The notes beneath the pieces are model-generated. The model did not search any database, was not told the origin of the DNA, and saw only the letters and a program-made list of their open reading frames with translations. From assembly GCA_949825025.1 (NCBI GenBank), contig OX463784.1, positions 3,874,885-3,938,884 on the forward strand: DNA of 64,000 bases, in the 5' to 3' direction. Made by a program: the position numbers and the translations under genes. This document shows, piece by piece, positions 12,375-24,768 of this stretch (position 1 is the stretch's first letter; each line of letters starts with the position of its first letter). The DNA is from Siphlonurus alternatus (Eukaryota; Arthropoda; Insecta; Ephemeroptera; Siphlonuridae).

Positions 12375-12676
12375 GGGAGAGAAAACATTAATATTCTTTA
12401 ACAAATTATCACACAAACTATATAACTATTACAAAATTGCATATTTAAAAGTATGATGATTAAACAGCAAGATGCACGACGATACTTAAATTTTTTTGTA
12501 AATAACCTTAGCAACCTCATAATAATTCTATTTTTTTTGGAGACAGTTCTTACAAAAAAGTTTAAGTATCGTCGTGCATCTTGCTGTTTAATCATCATAC
12601 TTTTAAATATGCAATTTTGTAATAGTTATATAGTTTGTGTGATAATTTGTTAAAGAATATTAATGTTTTCTCTCCC
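12375..12676. repeat. Second near-perfect palindrome with MITE sequence in its loop
   Basis: Arms 12375-12501 and 12550-12676 (127 bases each) are reverse complements with one mismatch noticed. The 48-base loop (12502-12549) holds AACCTTAGCAACCTCATAAT and AGACAGTTC. These are a segment of the TTAA-type MITE family seen intact at 27125-27521. Mirror-image open frames on the two strands (12398-12598 and 12453-12653) are a by-product of the palindrome. Confidence 0.9.
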
Positions 12677-13475
12677 CCTGGTTCACTGATCAAATTGACC
12701 AAAATAATTAAAGTTATATGACAGTAAAAATAACATAAAAATGTACGTGGTAACAATGAAATTTATAAATATAATTAAATCCCCTGTATTTCTGTGACTT
12801 GTTGCACATTTTCGTTGAATGCATTTTTGAAAGCTTTTCTCAACGTGCTCGAGAGGTTGCCTACAGTAAGGGGCACAACTAGACCAATCAAACGTTTGCC
12901 TCGTAAACGTAAAGCATCTTTACGTTTTTGGTTGGTCTGTTTCAGATGAAATATATATTTTTTTAATTTTATAATTGCTTGGTATTAACTTGCCTATTAA
13001 GTCATAAATTAAATTGAATAAAATTTATTTTCATCCCGTATGTATTGCACTGAAAGTGAGTTCCTAGATCTTTTGCAATTGATAATACAAATTCTAAATT
13101 CTATGACGATCGAGCCACCATTTTGACAAACATATATACATTCAAAGGCTATAAATGTAAAATAAAAAAATTGTGATAATTATATATATTGAAATATAGT
13201 GTGTGTGTGTATATGTATATATATATATATAGATATATAATTATATATAACATATTTTTTAATGGAACTTTGAACGTAATTGGGGTGGTGGAATATTTTA
13301 TAATATATTCATTATTATAATTAAAAATGTAAACTAATTGTTAGTAACATAAAATGTAAAATATACTCTTATCAAATATTACAAATCTTTTATTGTGTCT
13401 TCTTCTATATTTTAATAAATGTTAAAAGTATTAAATTTTAAGGTTCTCATGGATCAAAGCTTACTGTTAATAATT
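12677..13475. other. AT-rich intergenic with a small hairpin
   Basis: No gene. A short inverted repeat lies at 12881-12938 (AGACCAATCAAACGT against ACGTTTTTGGTTGGTCT), probably a tiny MITE. A TA/TG microsatellite lies at about 13200-13250. Confidence 0.5.
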
Positions 13476-13590
13476 AGCTCTGTTCGTAAATATAAAGCAT
13501 CGATTTTTATTGATGAATCTTATGTACATGAAACATAAAGTTTATTAATAAAAATCTATTCTTCCTGGTTGTATATTTACGAACAGAGCT
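13476..13590. mobile_element. Short palindromic MITE (AGCTCTGTTCG ends)
   Basis: A 115-bp unit with 19-base ends AGCTCTGTTCGTAAATATA and TATATTTACGAACAGAGCT. The inner arms around ATCGATTTTTATTGATGA and ATTAATAAAAATCTAT also pair loosely. Confidence 0.75.
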
Positions 13591-13970
13591 CTAAATTATG
13601 GTGCCTTTTATATTATCAGAAAATATTATATGAATTATAAAAGAGGAGTTCATATCACTTTTTTAACTAGATAAAACTCAAGGAATAATGGAAAATTAGT
13701 CAGGATGGTCGTCGATCGATAATGACAAGTGCTTATTATTTATTATTTAATCTTGATTTTTTTTTCTAATGACATGATTATTTAATGTATAACATAATTT
13801 ATGATCTCTTACATTAAAATTATTACTCTCCTATTACAAGCTTACTTATGTGGCACAAAATCATTGTGTCATCACGAGTAACTAATATTACTTATTACTA
13901 AAATAATATGTCAATTATACATATTTATTTGAATGAAAATCATACATAAGGTTTCAAATGACATTATTAA

Positions 13971-14111
13971 GGGGCATTCACAAAGTCTTAAGGCCACATT
14001 TAGGGCTCGATAATTTAAGACCAGAAATTTTGGGTCTAAAAAGCATGCCTAAAATCGGGCTTTAAATTAACGAGCCCTATAAATATGGCCATAGGGCTTT
14101 GAGAATGCCCC
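13971..14111. mobile_element. Palindromic MITE (GGGGCATTCACAAAG ends), copy 1
   Basis: The ends GGGGCATTCACAAAGTCTTA and CTTTGAGAATGCCCC pair. The middle TTTAGGGCTCGATAATTTAA pairs with TTAAATTAACGAGCCC. The same family is nested inside another MITE at 28243-28425. Confidence 0.8.
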
Positions 14112-15258
14112 TTATTATCTCTTAATATTTTATTGGCAAACCTACTATTATATAATACAAATTTAAGTTCTTATTATTTTACAGTTGCCTTTTGAATTAG
14201 CAAAAAGCATACCAAGAACATATATATTATTTAAAATAAGAGGAAAAAAAGGGGCAATATATTGCTGCTATCAGGACGCGTCAGTGCGTTAATTAATTTC
14301 ATGATTTATATTATCATAAATACTTTCTGTTTATTTTTTATTATTTTTATTTATAAATTTTTCTACATCAAATACATAAAGTTTTTATTCTCACAGCAAT
14401 AATAACAATTATTAAGGATAAAAAAATCAGGGTTACTGTATGTTATTTTAATGTTTTATAATATCGTCGCCACAGAATGCTAGTCAAATATATTTAAAAA
14501 AAAAAAATCAAACTAGAATGCATCTAATACTATAGTATAATTATATTATTTATCAATTAATTATATATATAATATATTATATATAATTCTGTAAAATGAC
14601 GTAATCCATGTTGTACTTATACAGCCAGTGATTGAATATATGAATTGAATTGAATATTTAAAAATCATATTCCTGTATATTTTTGTGTAGTTTTTGAGCT
14701 TTTATTCTGAGATGACGATAAACAAAATAATAAAATTATGTTAAAAATGTAGTAAAAATATCCAGCATTTATTTTGATTACATAAAAAACATTTTTAAAT
14801 AGTGATGCGCTCTCGGTGCGCAACTCTTTGTCGCTAAGGACCATCAAGCACACGAAAATGAAGCAAAGTGTTTTTTAACTTTTTTCGGTTTTAAATCAAG
14901 TAAAAAATCTAAATCTTGAATTATCTACTTTATTTTGCAGTTTGGACTAAAGTTCCGTAAAGGAATTTTCCCTGAAAAATCTCATTAGTAGTGAAAAAAT
15001 AAATTCACTTTTTTTGTACATAAGTTTGGTATAGCGGGTGAGAACACCGAAAAATCAGCTGACTTGAAGCTTCTATTATATATCATTCATTTATTGATTA
15101 GAAAAATTGTTAAAAATATATCTCGCATTTGGCTTGCGTAAAAAAGTATTTTAATTTCAACAAATTTTTGAATGAAATTAGAAGTATTTTGATAAAAGAA
15201 AATGAACAAAATGGGCTTCTTGTTTTAAAGATTTATAAGGTGTCAATTTTTAAAATTG
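14112..15258. other. AT-rich intergenic between the two host genes
   Basis: No gene is recognised. On the minus strand an AATAAA near 15087-15092 could be the polyadenylation signal of the gene ending at 15259, which would give a 3' untranslated region of about 170 bases. Confidence 0.45.
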
Positions 15259-18200
15259 CTAAGCCCTGATATGTCTGCGATGTCCATCGTCTTGCACATC
15301 ACTTTTCTGAGCTGCAGCTTCGGTCAAGTGAGAGAAGTATTCAGCGTTAAAGGAGACGATGGGGTTGACTTTGTTGTCCTCCAGGTTCTTGGAATCAACG
15401 TCACCAGTTCCGTTCTGGTCAAAATAATTCTGAACAGTGGTCTCTATTGAGGGTTGGATGCTCACGGTAGTCGTATCTGTTTGTGAGTTTTCTTGAGAAG
15501 GAATCTCGTGATTGAAGTTACCGGTTTGTTGCTGGGAGTTCTGTTCCTGAATGGAGTTTTGGTATTGACCAAAATAGTAGTTTCCATTATCCTGATTTTC
15601 TGGAGTTTGTTGATTTGCATTCTGGTGTATTCCCGTTAGAGCCTGTGTTTCTGGTGCAGCATTATTTGTGTTTGGATTTTGAGTTTGGGTTGACTGATCA
15701 TTAAAGCCCTGTTCATTCTTTTGGGCAGAGAAATCAGTAAAATTGGAAAAAGATTTTGGAGGATGTTGATTTTGAATCACTTGCTGCTTATTATTCTCTA
15801 AATCTGCCTGATTTTGACTAATTGGTAGATTTGTGTTTGATATATGACCTTGTTGTTTGTTTTTTTGTAAAACTTCATTAAATCCGGGGAAAGAAAATGG
15901 GGACGGAGTTTGAATTCCTTGTTGATTATTTTGTAGAAACTCATGATTTCCAGGAAAGGAAGGTGGGATAGAGTTAGACGTGTGACTTTCTTGTTGACTG
16001 TTTTGATTGCCGAGTTCATTAAAACCTGGAAACGATTGTGATGGAATGTAACTTACTTGGTTATTATTTTGTTGATTGAATTCGTTGTAATCTGGGAAAT
16101 GAGATAGAGATGGTAAATTTTGATTGTGAATATTTGATTGTTGATTATTTAGTGGAACAGTCTTATCATAACCATGGAACACAGGTGATGAAGATGAAGG
16201 GATCTCACCATCATAGGGTTGTTTAGAATCTTTAATAATACCATGATGAGGGTTCTGCTGTGCTGGTACACCATAACCAGGGAAATTTAGGGGATAAGAA
16301 ATCTTATCTTTATTTCCCTCACCATTACTTTGCTGTAGATACTCGAGATACTCTTGTAAAGTGGGAGAATGAGCTTTTGTTTCTGTATTTCCTCCAATAT
16401 TTTGGCTACCTTTATGTAGATTACCATGATAGGTTATGGAAGTGTGCACTGGAATTGGTATTTCAATTTGTTTGTGATTTTTAATTTCAAAAGGAGGAGT
16501 GACTTGAGAAAGTGCTGGATGAAGATTTTTGATAGGTCTATGCAATTGCTGGTGGATGTTATTTTCCTTCTGTAATTCAATTGAAATCTGTGGATGCTTT
16601 CTTATTTGTTCATGAAATTCTTTTATATGTTGCTCTGAATATGTTGGTATGTGGGTTTGAATATTTAAATGATTAATGTTTTGAAATGAAATGTCCTTAT
16701 TACCATTGGTAAAGGACAAACTTGGTTTATTTTGACTGTTTCCTACATTTTGATTGAAATGCTGTATTTTATGATAGTTAAAAGTCAGTGGTGGAGAATT
16801 TTGATGTGTACTTGGAAGGAAATTATAACTATTTTGATTTCCAAAGCCATGTCCATGAGTAATCTCATAGCTCACTTGCTGGCCTTGGTTATTGAACTGT
16901 GAAATTGGTGTAGGATTGAATTTGTAATTCCTTTGAGGAGTTATTAGCAGTTGTTGAGGTACAGAACCATGTTGATAGGAATGATCGTCACAATTCTTGA
17001 TGTTTGGATTAACTAGTCTAATATTCGGAGTGTTAAGTGTCATATCAACGTGATAATTCTTAATAATTGGTCTTGGTGGAGAGGGAATTGGAACCCATTC
17101 ACTTTGCATTCCTTGTCTGAAACTTGTGGGAGGAGTTGAATGGAACGAAGGGTGACTGAATTTTGGAAAATTTTCAACAGACCTGTAATGACTTGTGTCA
17201 TGTGATCCAGGTTTGCCTGAAAACCAGTTTGGACTAAGGAAAGGCATAAAAATATTTTTCAATTGCTTTCCCATCTCTGAAAACGGGTTAGAGCGGAAGG
17301 AGTATCCTGGAATTTGCTCCACAAACTCAGGTTGAGATATGAGTTTGTAATATTCACTGGTGTCAGGGCCTGGGAATCGCACCATTCGTTTCGTTGGCTT
17401 GATGCTGTTGTATACAGTGTTACTGGCAGCCTGCTGAATCCTTGGCTTTTTCTTTCCATTGAAATTTGATAACATTGCGAGATTATAGATGGCATACTCA
17501 CTAAAGTCTGACTCTTTTGGTGGAATCAAATTACTTGGTATGCCTGGGTTATCATTATTTATGAAATTATTTTGAACAATTTCTTGAACGTTTCCTTGCA
17601 CAGGAGAAGTGCTAGCTGTGTTTGTCAATAAATTATGGAACCGAAGACCTGGATCCTCATTTTGAGAACTTATAGGCACATTGATATTCCCATATGGTGA
17701 TGAAGTAGGTCTAGCATTTTCAAAATTGTTTAAAAATTGTCCCTTACTAGGTTGATTTTCATTACTTGAATCAGCAAAAAGTCCAAGATAAGAGATAGTG
17801 AATTTCTCATTGGAGGGTTTTTTGTTTTCATTCATCTCTGGAAACTGTCCATTAATTTGACTGGGATATCGTTCAATTGGTTTCTTCTTATTTAATTGTT
17901 CATTACTTGGCCAATTTTCATCACTTAGATCTACAAACTGTCCAGTATTGGGACGATTGTGTATGAGAGGGCTTGATCCTGCATTGGGAATTTGAAAATT
18001 AAAGCTACTACTTGCACTGGCTCCATTCTTTACAGGTTTCGTGCTCTTATTAACTTTGACTTTATTGTTTTCAGATGAAAAGGGTTTTGCAATTGCTTCA
18101 GTCATTCCAACGTTTGGGTAAGGTCGGTTATAGAGATTGGCAGGGGTGTACTTTACTCTGATAGGAGGCATATCAGGATATGTGTACGATGAATCTGGTC

Positions 18201-19425
18201 GATCCTGGTGATCTAACTTGCCAGGATTATCCGCCAGGGTTGGTGTATTGAAGAGTTTGTTGTTTTGTTGCGGTTTTGGCTTTGGCATCGTTAACCATGG
18301 CTGCAACAAATAATATTTTACATTGGTATATACATTAGTATTGAGATAATACTTTCAAAATGTCACCAATTTATTTTTTTGATGTGCAAATGTGCAACAA
18401 CATAACTTGTTTATTAATTAAAACTTTGTTTATATTTACTAATATATTTTTATTAATATAGCTTACATTAATATTTACAAAAGAATTACGTCCATGTGTT
18501 GGAAAATATATTTATTTTAATGTACAGAGCAGCATACAATCGCCTTTTGATATATAGTTTGAGATAATTATTAACTATTATTTACGAATGATTTTTGTTT
18601 TATTTTTCCTTTCGTTCACACCTAGCTATTGGTAATATAACATTGATATTAACGTTAAAAATTCCAAATAACAACTAATAGGGCAAATATAAAAGATTGC
18701 GGAGCATTATATTAATTAATTAATAGTGTTCATTTACCCAAAACCCTTGTCAATAGAGCTTTTTCTCTATTTCCAATATAAATACGTTTTTTAAAATTAA
18801 TGAACTCAAACAAATATTTAGGACATATATTAATTTAAAAAAATATCTACTATAATATATGTGGTACGTTGAGTAGTCTTCTTTTTCTCAAACACCCCAA
18901 TTAAAACTGATGAAATACATATTATTCCATTAGATATTTCATTTCAATAAAAAAGAGAAGTTACACAGATTAGGACAGATGACGATGTCAGAGAGTATAC
19001 AAAAGATTAAATAATTATTTAATATAAATATTCAAAAAACGAGAAAATATCAGAAGAAACATGGAACCTTCTGACATGTTTTTTTTTTTTTTTTTTTTTG
19101 CTATAAGATCTCTAATGTCCTTTAACATATATGTGTTATCTCATTGAACTTTTTCACAACACATCTATATCTTTACTGTTGATGTTGTTTTTTAACTATC
19201 AATTAAATTTACCTTTGTGGGATGTCTGATGACTTCTTCTTTCACCATCGCTTGTGACTTGAATGACTGGGGACGCATGTTGAAGGGGCGTGGTGTCTCC
19301 TTGGAGCTTGGGCCGAGAGTCGGAGCCTGCTTGGAGAGGCCCTGATCGAGCATTCTTCCCTGCCTAGGGCCCTGATCGAGCGTCGCTGAGGCGTGCAGCA
19401 AGCACCACAGGAGCAACAGCGTCCC
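15259..19425 (-). CDS. Large Asn/Gln/Pro-rich secreted-type protein (2 exons found, first exon missing)
   Basis: Exon 19213-19425 (71 codons) follows an acceptor TTTGTCATCAG and ends at donor ACAAAG/GTAAAT. Exon 15259-18300 (1013 codons plus TAG) follows acceptor TTATTTGTTGCAG. Both junctions are phase 0, with a 912-bp intron. The upstream exon opens with the hydrophobic run TLLLLWCLLHASAT, the core and cleavage region of a signal peptide, so the ATG must lie in one more short exon further right. The large exon has no globular domain I recognise. It is rich in Asn, Gln, Pro, Ser and His. Its C-terminal third has imperfect repeats of about 30 residues, each with a SFPGFNE-type motif followed by a Gln/Asn run (nt about 15700-16110). 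It ends in a basic GHRRHIRA. Likely an extracellular matrix or cuticle-type protein, possibly aggregation-prone; that is inference from composition. The uninterrupted 1013-codon frame in AT-rich DNA is strong evidence that it is real. Confidence 0.75.
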
Positions 19426-19549
19426 CTGATGACAAATTAAAGAATTGGATAAAATAGAATATTGGGAAAGTAATTTATTGAAAGAACATATTATCCTGCA
19501 GAATATTCAGTTCCTTTTCTAAACATGGCAGTGGCAGATGCATTTGGTT

Positions 19550-19716
19550 CAAGCGCGGATCCAGGGAGAGAGATGGGAGGCCTGCAGCTCCCTCGGATCC
19601 CCTGAAATTTTTGAAATTAACACGGGCAATAAAGGCATTTCCCACACTCAAAATTTTTTTAACATTATTTTTATGGAGACAGCCCCCTTCAAATTTTTTT
19701 TCTGGATCCGCGCCTG
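19550..19716. mobile_element. hAT-type MITE with 8-bp target duplication
   Basis: A 167-bp element with ends CAAGCGCGGATCCAG and CTGGATCCGCGCCTG. It is flanked on both sides by the direct repeat ATTTGGTT (19542-19549 and 19717-19724). An 8-bp duplication is the signature of hAT transposases. It has no coding capacity and lies upstream of the Asn/Gln-rich gene. A relative is at 24876-25034. Confidence 0.9.
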
Positions 19717-19724
19717 ATTTGGTT

Positions 19725-20121
19725 TATATAAATGAAAGTATCAGATTCACTGATTGATGGATTGATTGATCGATCGATTAATCGAAGCATTTTTGACGTC
19801 ACTACAATGGCACTGCCTACTAAACCATTTTATATCTCAAGAGTTTAAATTTTTTATTATATCACTGGGATACACATGCACCTATGAGTTTGAAGCTCAA
19901 GGCGGGGTAATTGGAAGAGGTAAGGGATTGCGAAATGATGGCGATTACTGCCTCTGTTGTGTATCTTAGAATTTGCTTTGGTGAGACTATACTTACACCC
20001 CACGCCAATCCTAATGCAAAAATCTCTGGGCGTATTGGTCGAACTGACAATGAGAAGGGCACAAACAAGCAGATATATATCTCGCCAGAACGCCAAAAAA
20101 TACTAACATTGCAAGGGAAAA
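19725..20121. other. Mixed-composition stretch of uncertain nature
   Basis: It contains GATTGATCGATC-like repeats (19745-19785), then a less AT-rich part (about 19890-20100). On the minus strand a frame with a hydrophobic run (YLLVCALLIVSS) precedes a GTAAGTAT donor near 20005. This could be an exon of the gene to the left, but it has no ATG in that frame and I do not call it. Confidence 0.3.
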
Positions 20122-20267
20122 CACTAAGTGGTTTTACTGCTGCGGGGAAGGCGGCGGCGATAATGACAATAGGCCGAATTTGATGGGTAATTATGCGAAG
20201 ATCCTCAATATTTAATTTATTATCATTTTCGCCAACATCTTCCCCGCGGCAATAAAGTCACATAATG
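20122..20267. mobile_element. GC-rich palindromic MITE
   Basis: CACTAAGTGGTTTTACTGC and TGCGGGGAAGGCGGCGGCGA on the left pair imperfectly with CGCCAACATCTTCCCCGC and GGCAATAAAGTCACATAATG on the right. About 146 bp, non-coding. Confidence 0.6.
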
Positions 20268-21084
20268 TTTTTCCTGAAATGTTATTATTTTATGACCATC
20301 TGGGGAGACACCTTCTTTTTGTGCCGTTCAAAGTTCAAGGCACACTCCCTGAGATTTTCGCATTAGATTTGGCGTTGAGTGTACATCAAAAATATTTTCC
20401 AGGGACAATTTATAGGGTACGTTGTATTCAAATTATGGAACTTACCTAAGCTATTGTCACTCAAATTAGTTAGCTCTGAGTAAATTTTTTTTATCTTCCT
20501 CCACTCTGCTATATAATATATTATGTTGGTATAAGTTATAAGTACGCTGTGTTCAAAATTGTTTACATCGTAAAAATTAAAATAAAATGAACAAACGTCA
20601 AGCAATAAGAAGAATAAAAAAATAAAATGAAATGACGGGGGAAGCAAAACAATTAGACGATAGAAGAAACTTAAAATTCAAACATATTATGATGCTTTTT
20701 ATCAATGAAATTTTCCTAATACATATTGCGATAAATATCAATTTATAATTTAAAACAAATATTTATATTTCTAATTGTAAGGGGAATACGTAACTTTTTC
20801 TCTGCCAGATATATATATTATTTTCATAATATACCATGTCCATCAGTGACTGCAAGTTATATTTTTCATATTTGAGCTAGTGTGGTGACGAAATTAATGC
20901 TGATTTGAATAACGGCAATCAAAATTATAACATTAATTCTGTTTTGTTTCTTACACCTTCAGTTTAGGCAACTTGTTCAGCATCAAAACATATATACTTG
21001 AAATTAAATTTAATGTTTTGGCATTCTTACTTCGGTCTTGACTGTATAGAGTTGTTTGCTGTTTTTGTATACGAGGGAATATTG
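20268..21084. other. AT-rich intergenic
   Basis: No gene or repeat family is recognised. The minus-strand frame at 20363-20647 is low-complexity and is not called. A 17-base motif TTGACTGTATAGAGTTG at 21038-21054 recurs inverted at 23581-23597. Confidence 0.45.
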
Positions 21085-21125
21085 CATAGCAGGTATACGG
21101 ACTGACCGTCCGTATACCTGCTATG
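21085..21125. repeat. Perfect 18-bp-stem hairpin
   Basis: CATAGCAGGTATACGGAC (21085-21102), a 5-base loop TGACC, then the exact reverse complement (21108-21125). It may be the core of a MITE or a structured RNA element. Nothing else supports a gene. Confidence 0.8.
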
Positions 21126-21185
21126 GAGGGTAGAAAAGAGAAAGTGGAGGTCCAACTACTATGGCATTAGAAAGGAGAAATGACA

Positions 21186-21197
21186 AAAAAAAAATAA

Positions 21198-21268
<71 letters not shown>
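21186..21268. repeat. (AAAT)n microsatellite
   Basis: About 20 uninterrupted AAAT units followed by AT-rich sequence. Confidence 0.95.
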
Positions 21269-21269
<1 letters not shown>

Positions 21270-21409
21270 AAAATTTGATTGTTCTTTAATATCGCGATTT
21301 TTTTATGCTATCTATTGTTTATAGGAGTATTTTTACAATTTTTTAAACCTGATTTATTTTGTTTTATAAAGTGGAAAAAAATCAACATGTAATTTTTTAT
21401 ACACTAGTC

Positions 21410-23530
21410 TGTGCATTCAAATTCAAAATTGAAATGGTTTATTCGTCAAATTCTACATATACAAATACAAACATTGATAATGCAGCACTTTGAATATGAA
21501 GGTCAGACACGTCAAAGAACTTGTTAATTAGAATTTAAACTGTAAATAAGAACTAACACTGTACAAAACACAATCATTAAGTAACAGTTTCACAGAATTT
21601 TTAAAATTTCTGTAATTTGTAATTTCTTTTACACAAAGTGGTAACTTATTATACAATCTAAAACACATTGCGAGGGGTCCTTTATTACAAAGTTCTAGCC
21701 TGCAAATTGATGGAGTAATTATTAAATTTTTATTTCTGGTCTGGAAATTGTAATTTTTTGGTACATTAAAAATATTCATTATATTTTTTAGTTTTCTAGC
21801 AAAACACACACATTCCAAAATAAATTGACAAGGCAGTGGTAATATTCCTTCCTCTGAGAATTTAGCAGAACACGTCTCACGTTTTTTTATGTTATACATA
21901 AATATAATACATACATATTCTTATTGCTTTCTTTTGTAGTATAAAAATACTATCAGAGTCTTTTGAATTTCCCCAGAATATTATACCATATCTCATTTGA
22001 AAGTGAAAATTTGCATAATAGAGAGTTTTTAAACAATTTATATCACAAATATTTTTCAATTCATTTAATGCAAAAATTGTGCTAGCTAGCTTATTTCTTA
22101 ATTGATCAATATGATTAACCCATCTTAAATTATTATCTACATGCAGTCCAAGAAATTTAACATTATCTTTAATATCAATATTTGTATTATTAATATTAAT
22201 TGTTTCATTGAAAGGTGTCTTATTTAGTATAGTCTGGAAAACAATGACTTCAGTTTTATTTTTATTCATTGACAAACCATTATTTCAGAACCATTTTTCT
22301 ATAAAAGGAATATTATTATTTATTTTAAATGCTAGTGATTCGTTATTTAGGGCTGAAATTTTAATACTGGTATCATCGGCAAACAAAGTTGGATCGGATT
22401 CATGTAAAAGGCAAATATCTGGAAGGTCATTGACATACAATAAGAACAATATTAGGCCAAATATGGAACCTTGGGGCACAGAAGAGGTTAATATCCGGTC
22501 TTGTGATTTATAATTACAAGCATTTCCACATTTATCCACTTTGGTCAGTGCTACAATTTGTTTGCGGCCAGTTAAAAAGGATCTTAGCCAATCATTACAT
22601 ACACCTCTGATACCATATCTGTTCAATTTATACAATAATAAATCATGATCTACTGTATCAAACGCTTTGGATAAGTCCAGAAATATACCAGCAGTTTTAT
22701 ATCTTGCATCAATATCCTTTAAAATATTATTGATCATATTAAATATTGCAGTTTCGGTGCATTTACCGGCCTGAAAACCATGTTGAAAAGATGAAATTAT
22801 TTTATGAACACGTAAAAATTTAAGTAATCTAATATAAAATATTTTTTCAAATAATTTGGAAAAACAAGATAGTAAACTAACTAGCCGATAATTACATATA
22901 TCACTTTTACATCCTTTTTTGTATAGTGGGTTAATTTGTGCTGTTTTTAAAATGCTTGGAAAAGTACCATTTTCTATACTTAAATTGTACAAATAACTAA
23001 TTATATTTAAAATACCTTCGGAACTTTTCTTAAAAATATTATCTGGAACATCATCAAACCCAGATGATTTTTTATTTTTAAATTTATTAATTATATTTTT
23101 AATTTCATTAGGAGAAGTAGGTTCATGAAACATAGATTTATTATTTAATAAAATATTATACTTCTAATTTTCTGTATTGTTAATATTTTTATTTTTACCG
23201 AGATTTGTATTTTGTTTAATATTATCAACACTTGATTCGAAATGGTTGCTGAAATTATCAACAATTTTTTGAGGATCTTTTATAATTTCACCGTCAATTT
23301 GTTAATAATCAATACAACTTTTTATTTTCGATTTTCCCTGTCTGGTTCTGATAATATCCCACATTGCAACACTTTTATTAGAAGCAGAATCAATTTTCTT
23401 TTTATTGTACATTTTTTTTGCAACAGGAATTAATTTAAAATATATTTTTTTGTAACATTTAATATACTCTTTTGTCCATTTTTGTGGATACAATTTAGAG
23501 AGCTTTGAAATAGTTTTAATTATTTAATAA
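21410..23530 (-). pseudogene. Jockey/CR1-like LINE, 5'-truncated, decayed reverse transcriptase
   Basis: Read on the minus strand, one frame carries reverse-transcriptase blocks in order: NYRLVSLLSCFSKLFEKI, then HGFQAGKCTETA, then FLDLSKAFDTVDHDLL, then SSVPQGSIFG, then the catalytic LFADDT, then KFLGLHVDNNLRW and a C-terminal GILPLPCQFILE block. The frame is broken by TAA at 23302, a TAG near 23164, a TGA at 22285-22287 (where Trp is expected) and a frameshift near 21895. The endonuclease half is absent. The 3' end, near 21410-21450, shows a GACGAATAAAC and TTGAATTTGAAT tail. Family features point to the Jockey/CR1/Rex1 group; the exact clade is not resolvable by eye. The element is dead. 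Confidence 0.85.
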
Positions 23531-23597
23531 TTGTCCTCCATAAGGCAGCCTAACTTACAGGAGCGTGACGTCAGCGCAATCAACTCTATACAGTCAA

Positions 23598-23977
23598 ATT
23601 TTTATAATACTCCCTCCGGAAGTAGCCGGAAGTGTGATGTTTGCAGCTCTTCTATTTGTAATTTAGTTTTGAAACTTAACAGAGGAATTGTCAGTATAAT
23701 TACTGCATATATGGTCTATGTGTGAAATTGCAGTGCCGAAAACCGAAAATAGAGAGCCATAAACTCTATTCTTCCGTTGGTAAACTTACAGTAATCAAAC
23801 TGTAATATATCGTCTCGGAATAATTAGCTATCTACCTGCCATGACTTTGCAATAATAAGCAAATTGTCATGTAAAGATAGTTCAACTTACTACGAGCTTT
23901 TTTGCTATACATTTCAACACCTGGCATTAATTTGCACTTATATATATCTGATAGCTCGTTATTTTAGTCATTATATA
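23598..23977. other. Intergenic, no gene recognised
   Basis: Short frames only. The start of the stretch follows the inverted 17-mer at 23581-23597. Confidence 0.4.
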
Positions 23978-24105
23978 TTGAGGCTATTAGGATCAAAACA
24001 GCATAAAGACCAATGCAGGTAAAGGCTATTTCTGCAACAATGTAAATAAGAAATTGACCTTTATCTGCAATGGTCTTTATGCTGTTTTGATCCTAATGGC
24101 CTCAA
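23978..24105. mobile_element. Short palindromic MITE (TTGAGGCTATTAGG ends)
   Basis: A 128-bp fold-back. TTGAGGCTATTAGGATCAAA, then ACAGCATAAAGACCAATGCAG, pairs with CTGCAATGGTCTTTATGCTG and TTTTGATCCTAATGGCCTCAA. There are three mismatches or so over about 40 bases. Confidence 0.85.
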
Positions 24106-24768
24106 TTACTTATTTAAATTTATTTATGGTTTTACTATTTGCGCATGAAAAATAAATAGTTTTTTTTTCTTTGACACCAAATATATATATATTTTATATC
24201 ATGAAACTTTGTAATGTATTTCTCCAGTAAATCACGGACATTTGTCAAGTAATAACCCATGTTAAACGACGCGCGTTCACTCTGATTCCCTTTTTTTCTG
24301 GGAAACAAATTATACACAATCATTTTTTGTTTGTCATTAACTCTTGAATACTGGCACTTAAGTTTTGCAAATTTGCTATTCATGTATAATATAAAAAATA
24401 ATGACGTTACAAACCCTTTAAACTTTAATCATTCCGGCAATACGTATATATATGAAATTAAAGTTTCTTAATATAATAATTTATAAAGTGGATGTAAAAT
24501 ATGATTAACTTATCATTATCATCACACTTTTTTTTTATGTACATGGTCGTGACCTAAACCATTTCTTAATAAGATTGTGAGACCTCCAAAACCGGAGGAT
24601 ACGTGTTCAAATACCGTCACTATATAGTTGCGCATGAGCTAGCGGCACGAGTTTTGCAAACAATCACATGATGTTAATTCTTTAGCTTAAAATTAAAAAA
24701 ATTCTGAAGTAATATTTTACCTCTCTCAGAGGTGTCATAGCTAGCAATTCATCCAGTAATTCTGTCTA
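24106..24768. other. AT-rich intergenic
   Basis: The minus-strand frame 24135-24383 has no recognisable domain or splice context. No repeat is identified. Confidence 0.4.

Noticed and set aside
12398..12653. Two near-identical open frames on opposite strands
   Set aside because: They are mirror images produced by the palindrome at 12375-12676 and have no recognisable domain or splice context.
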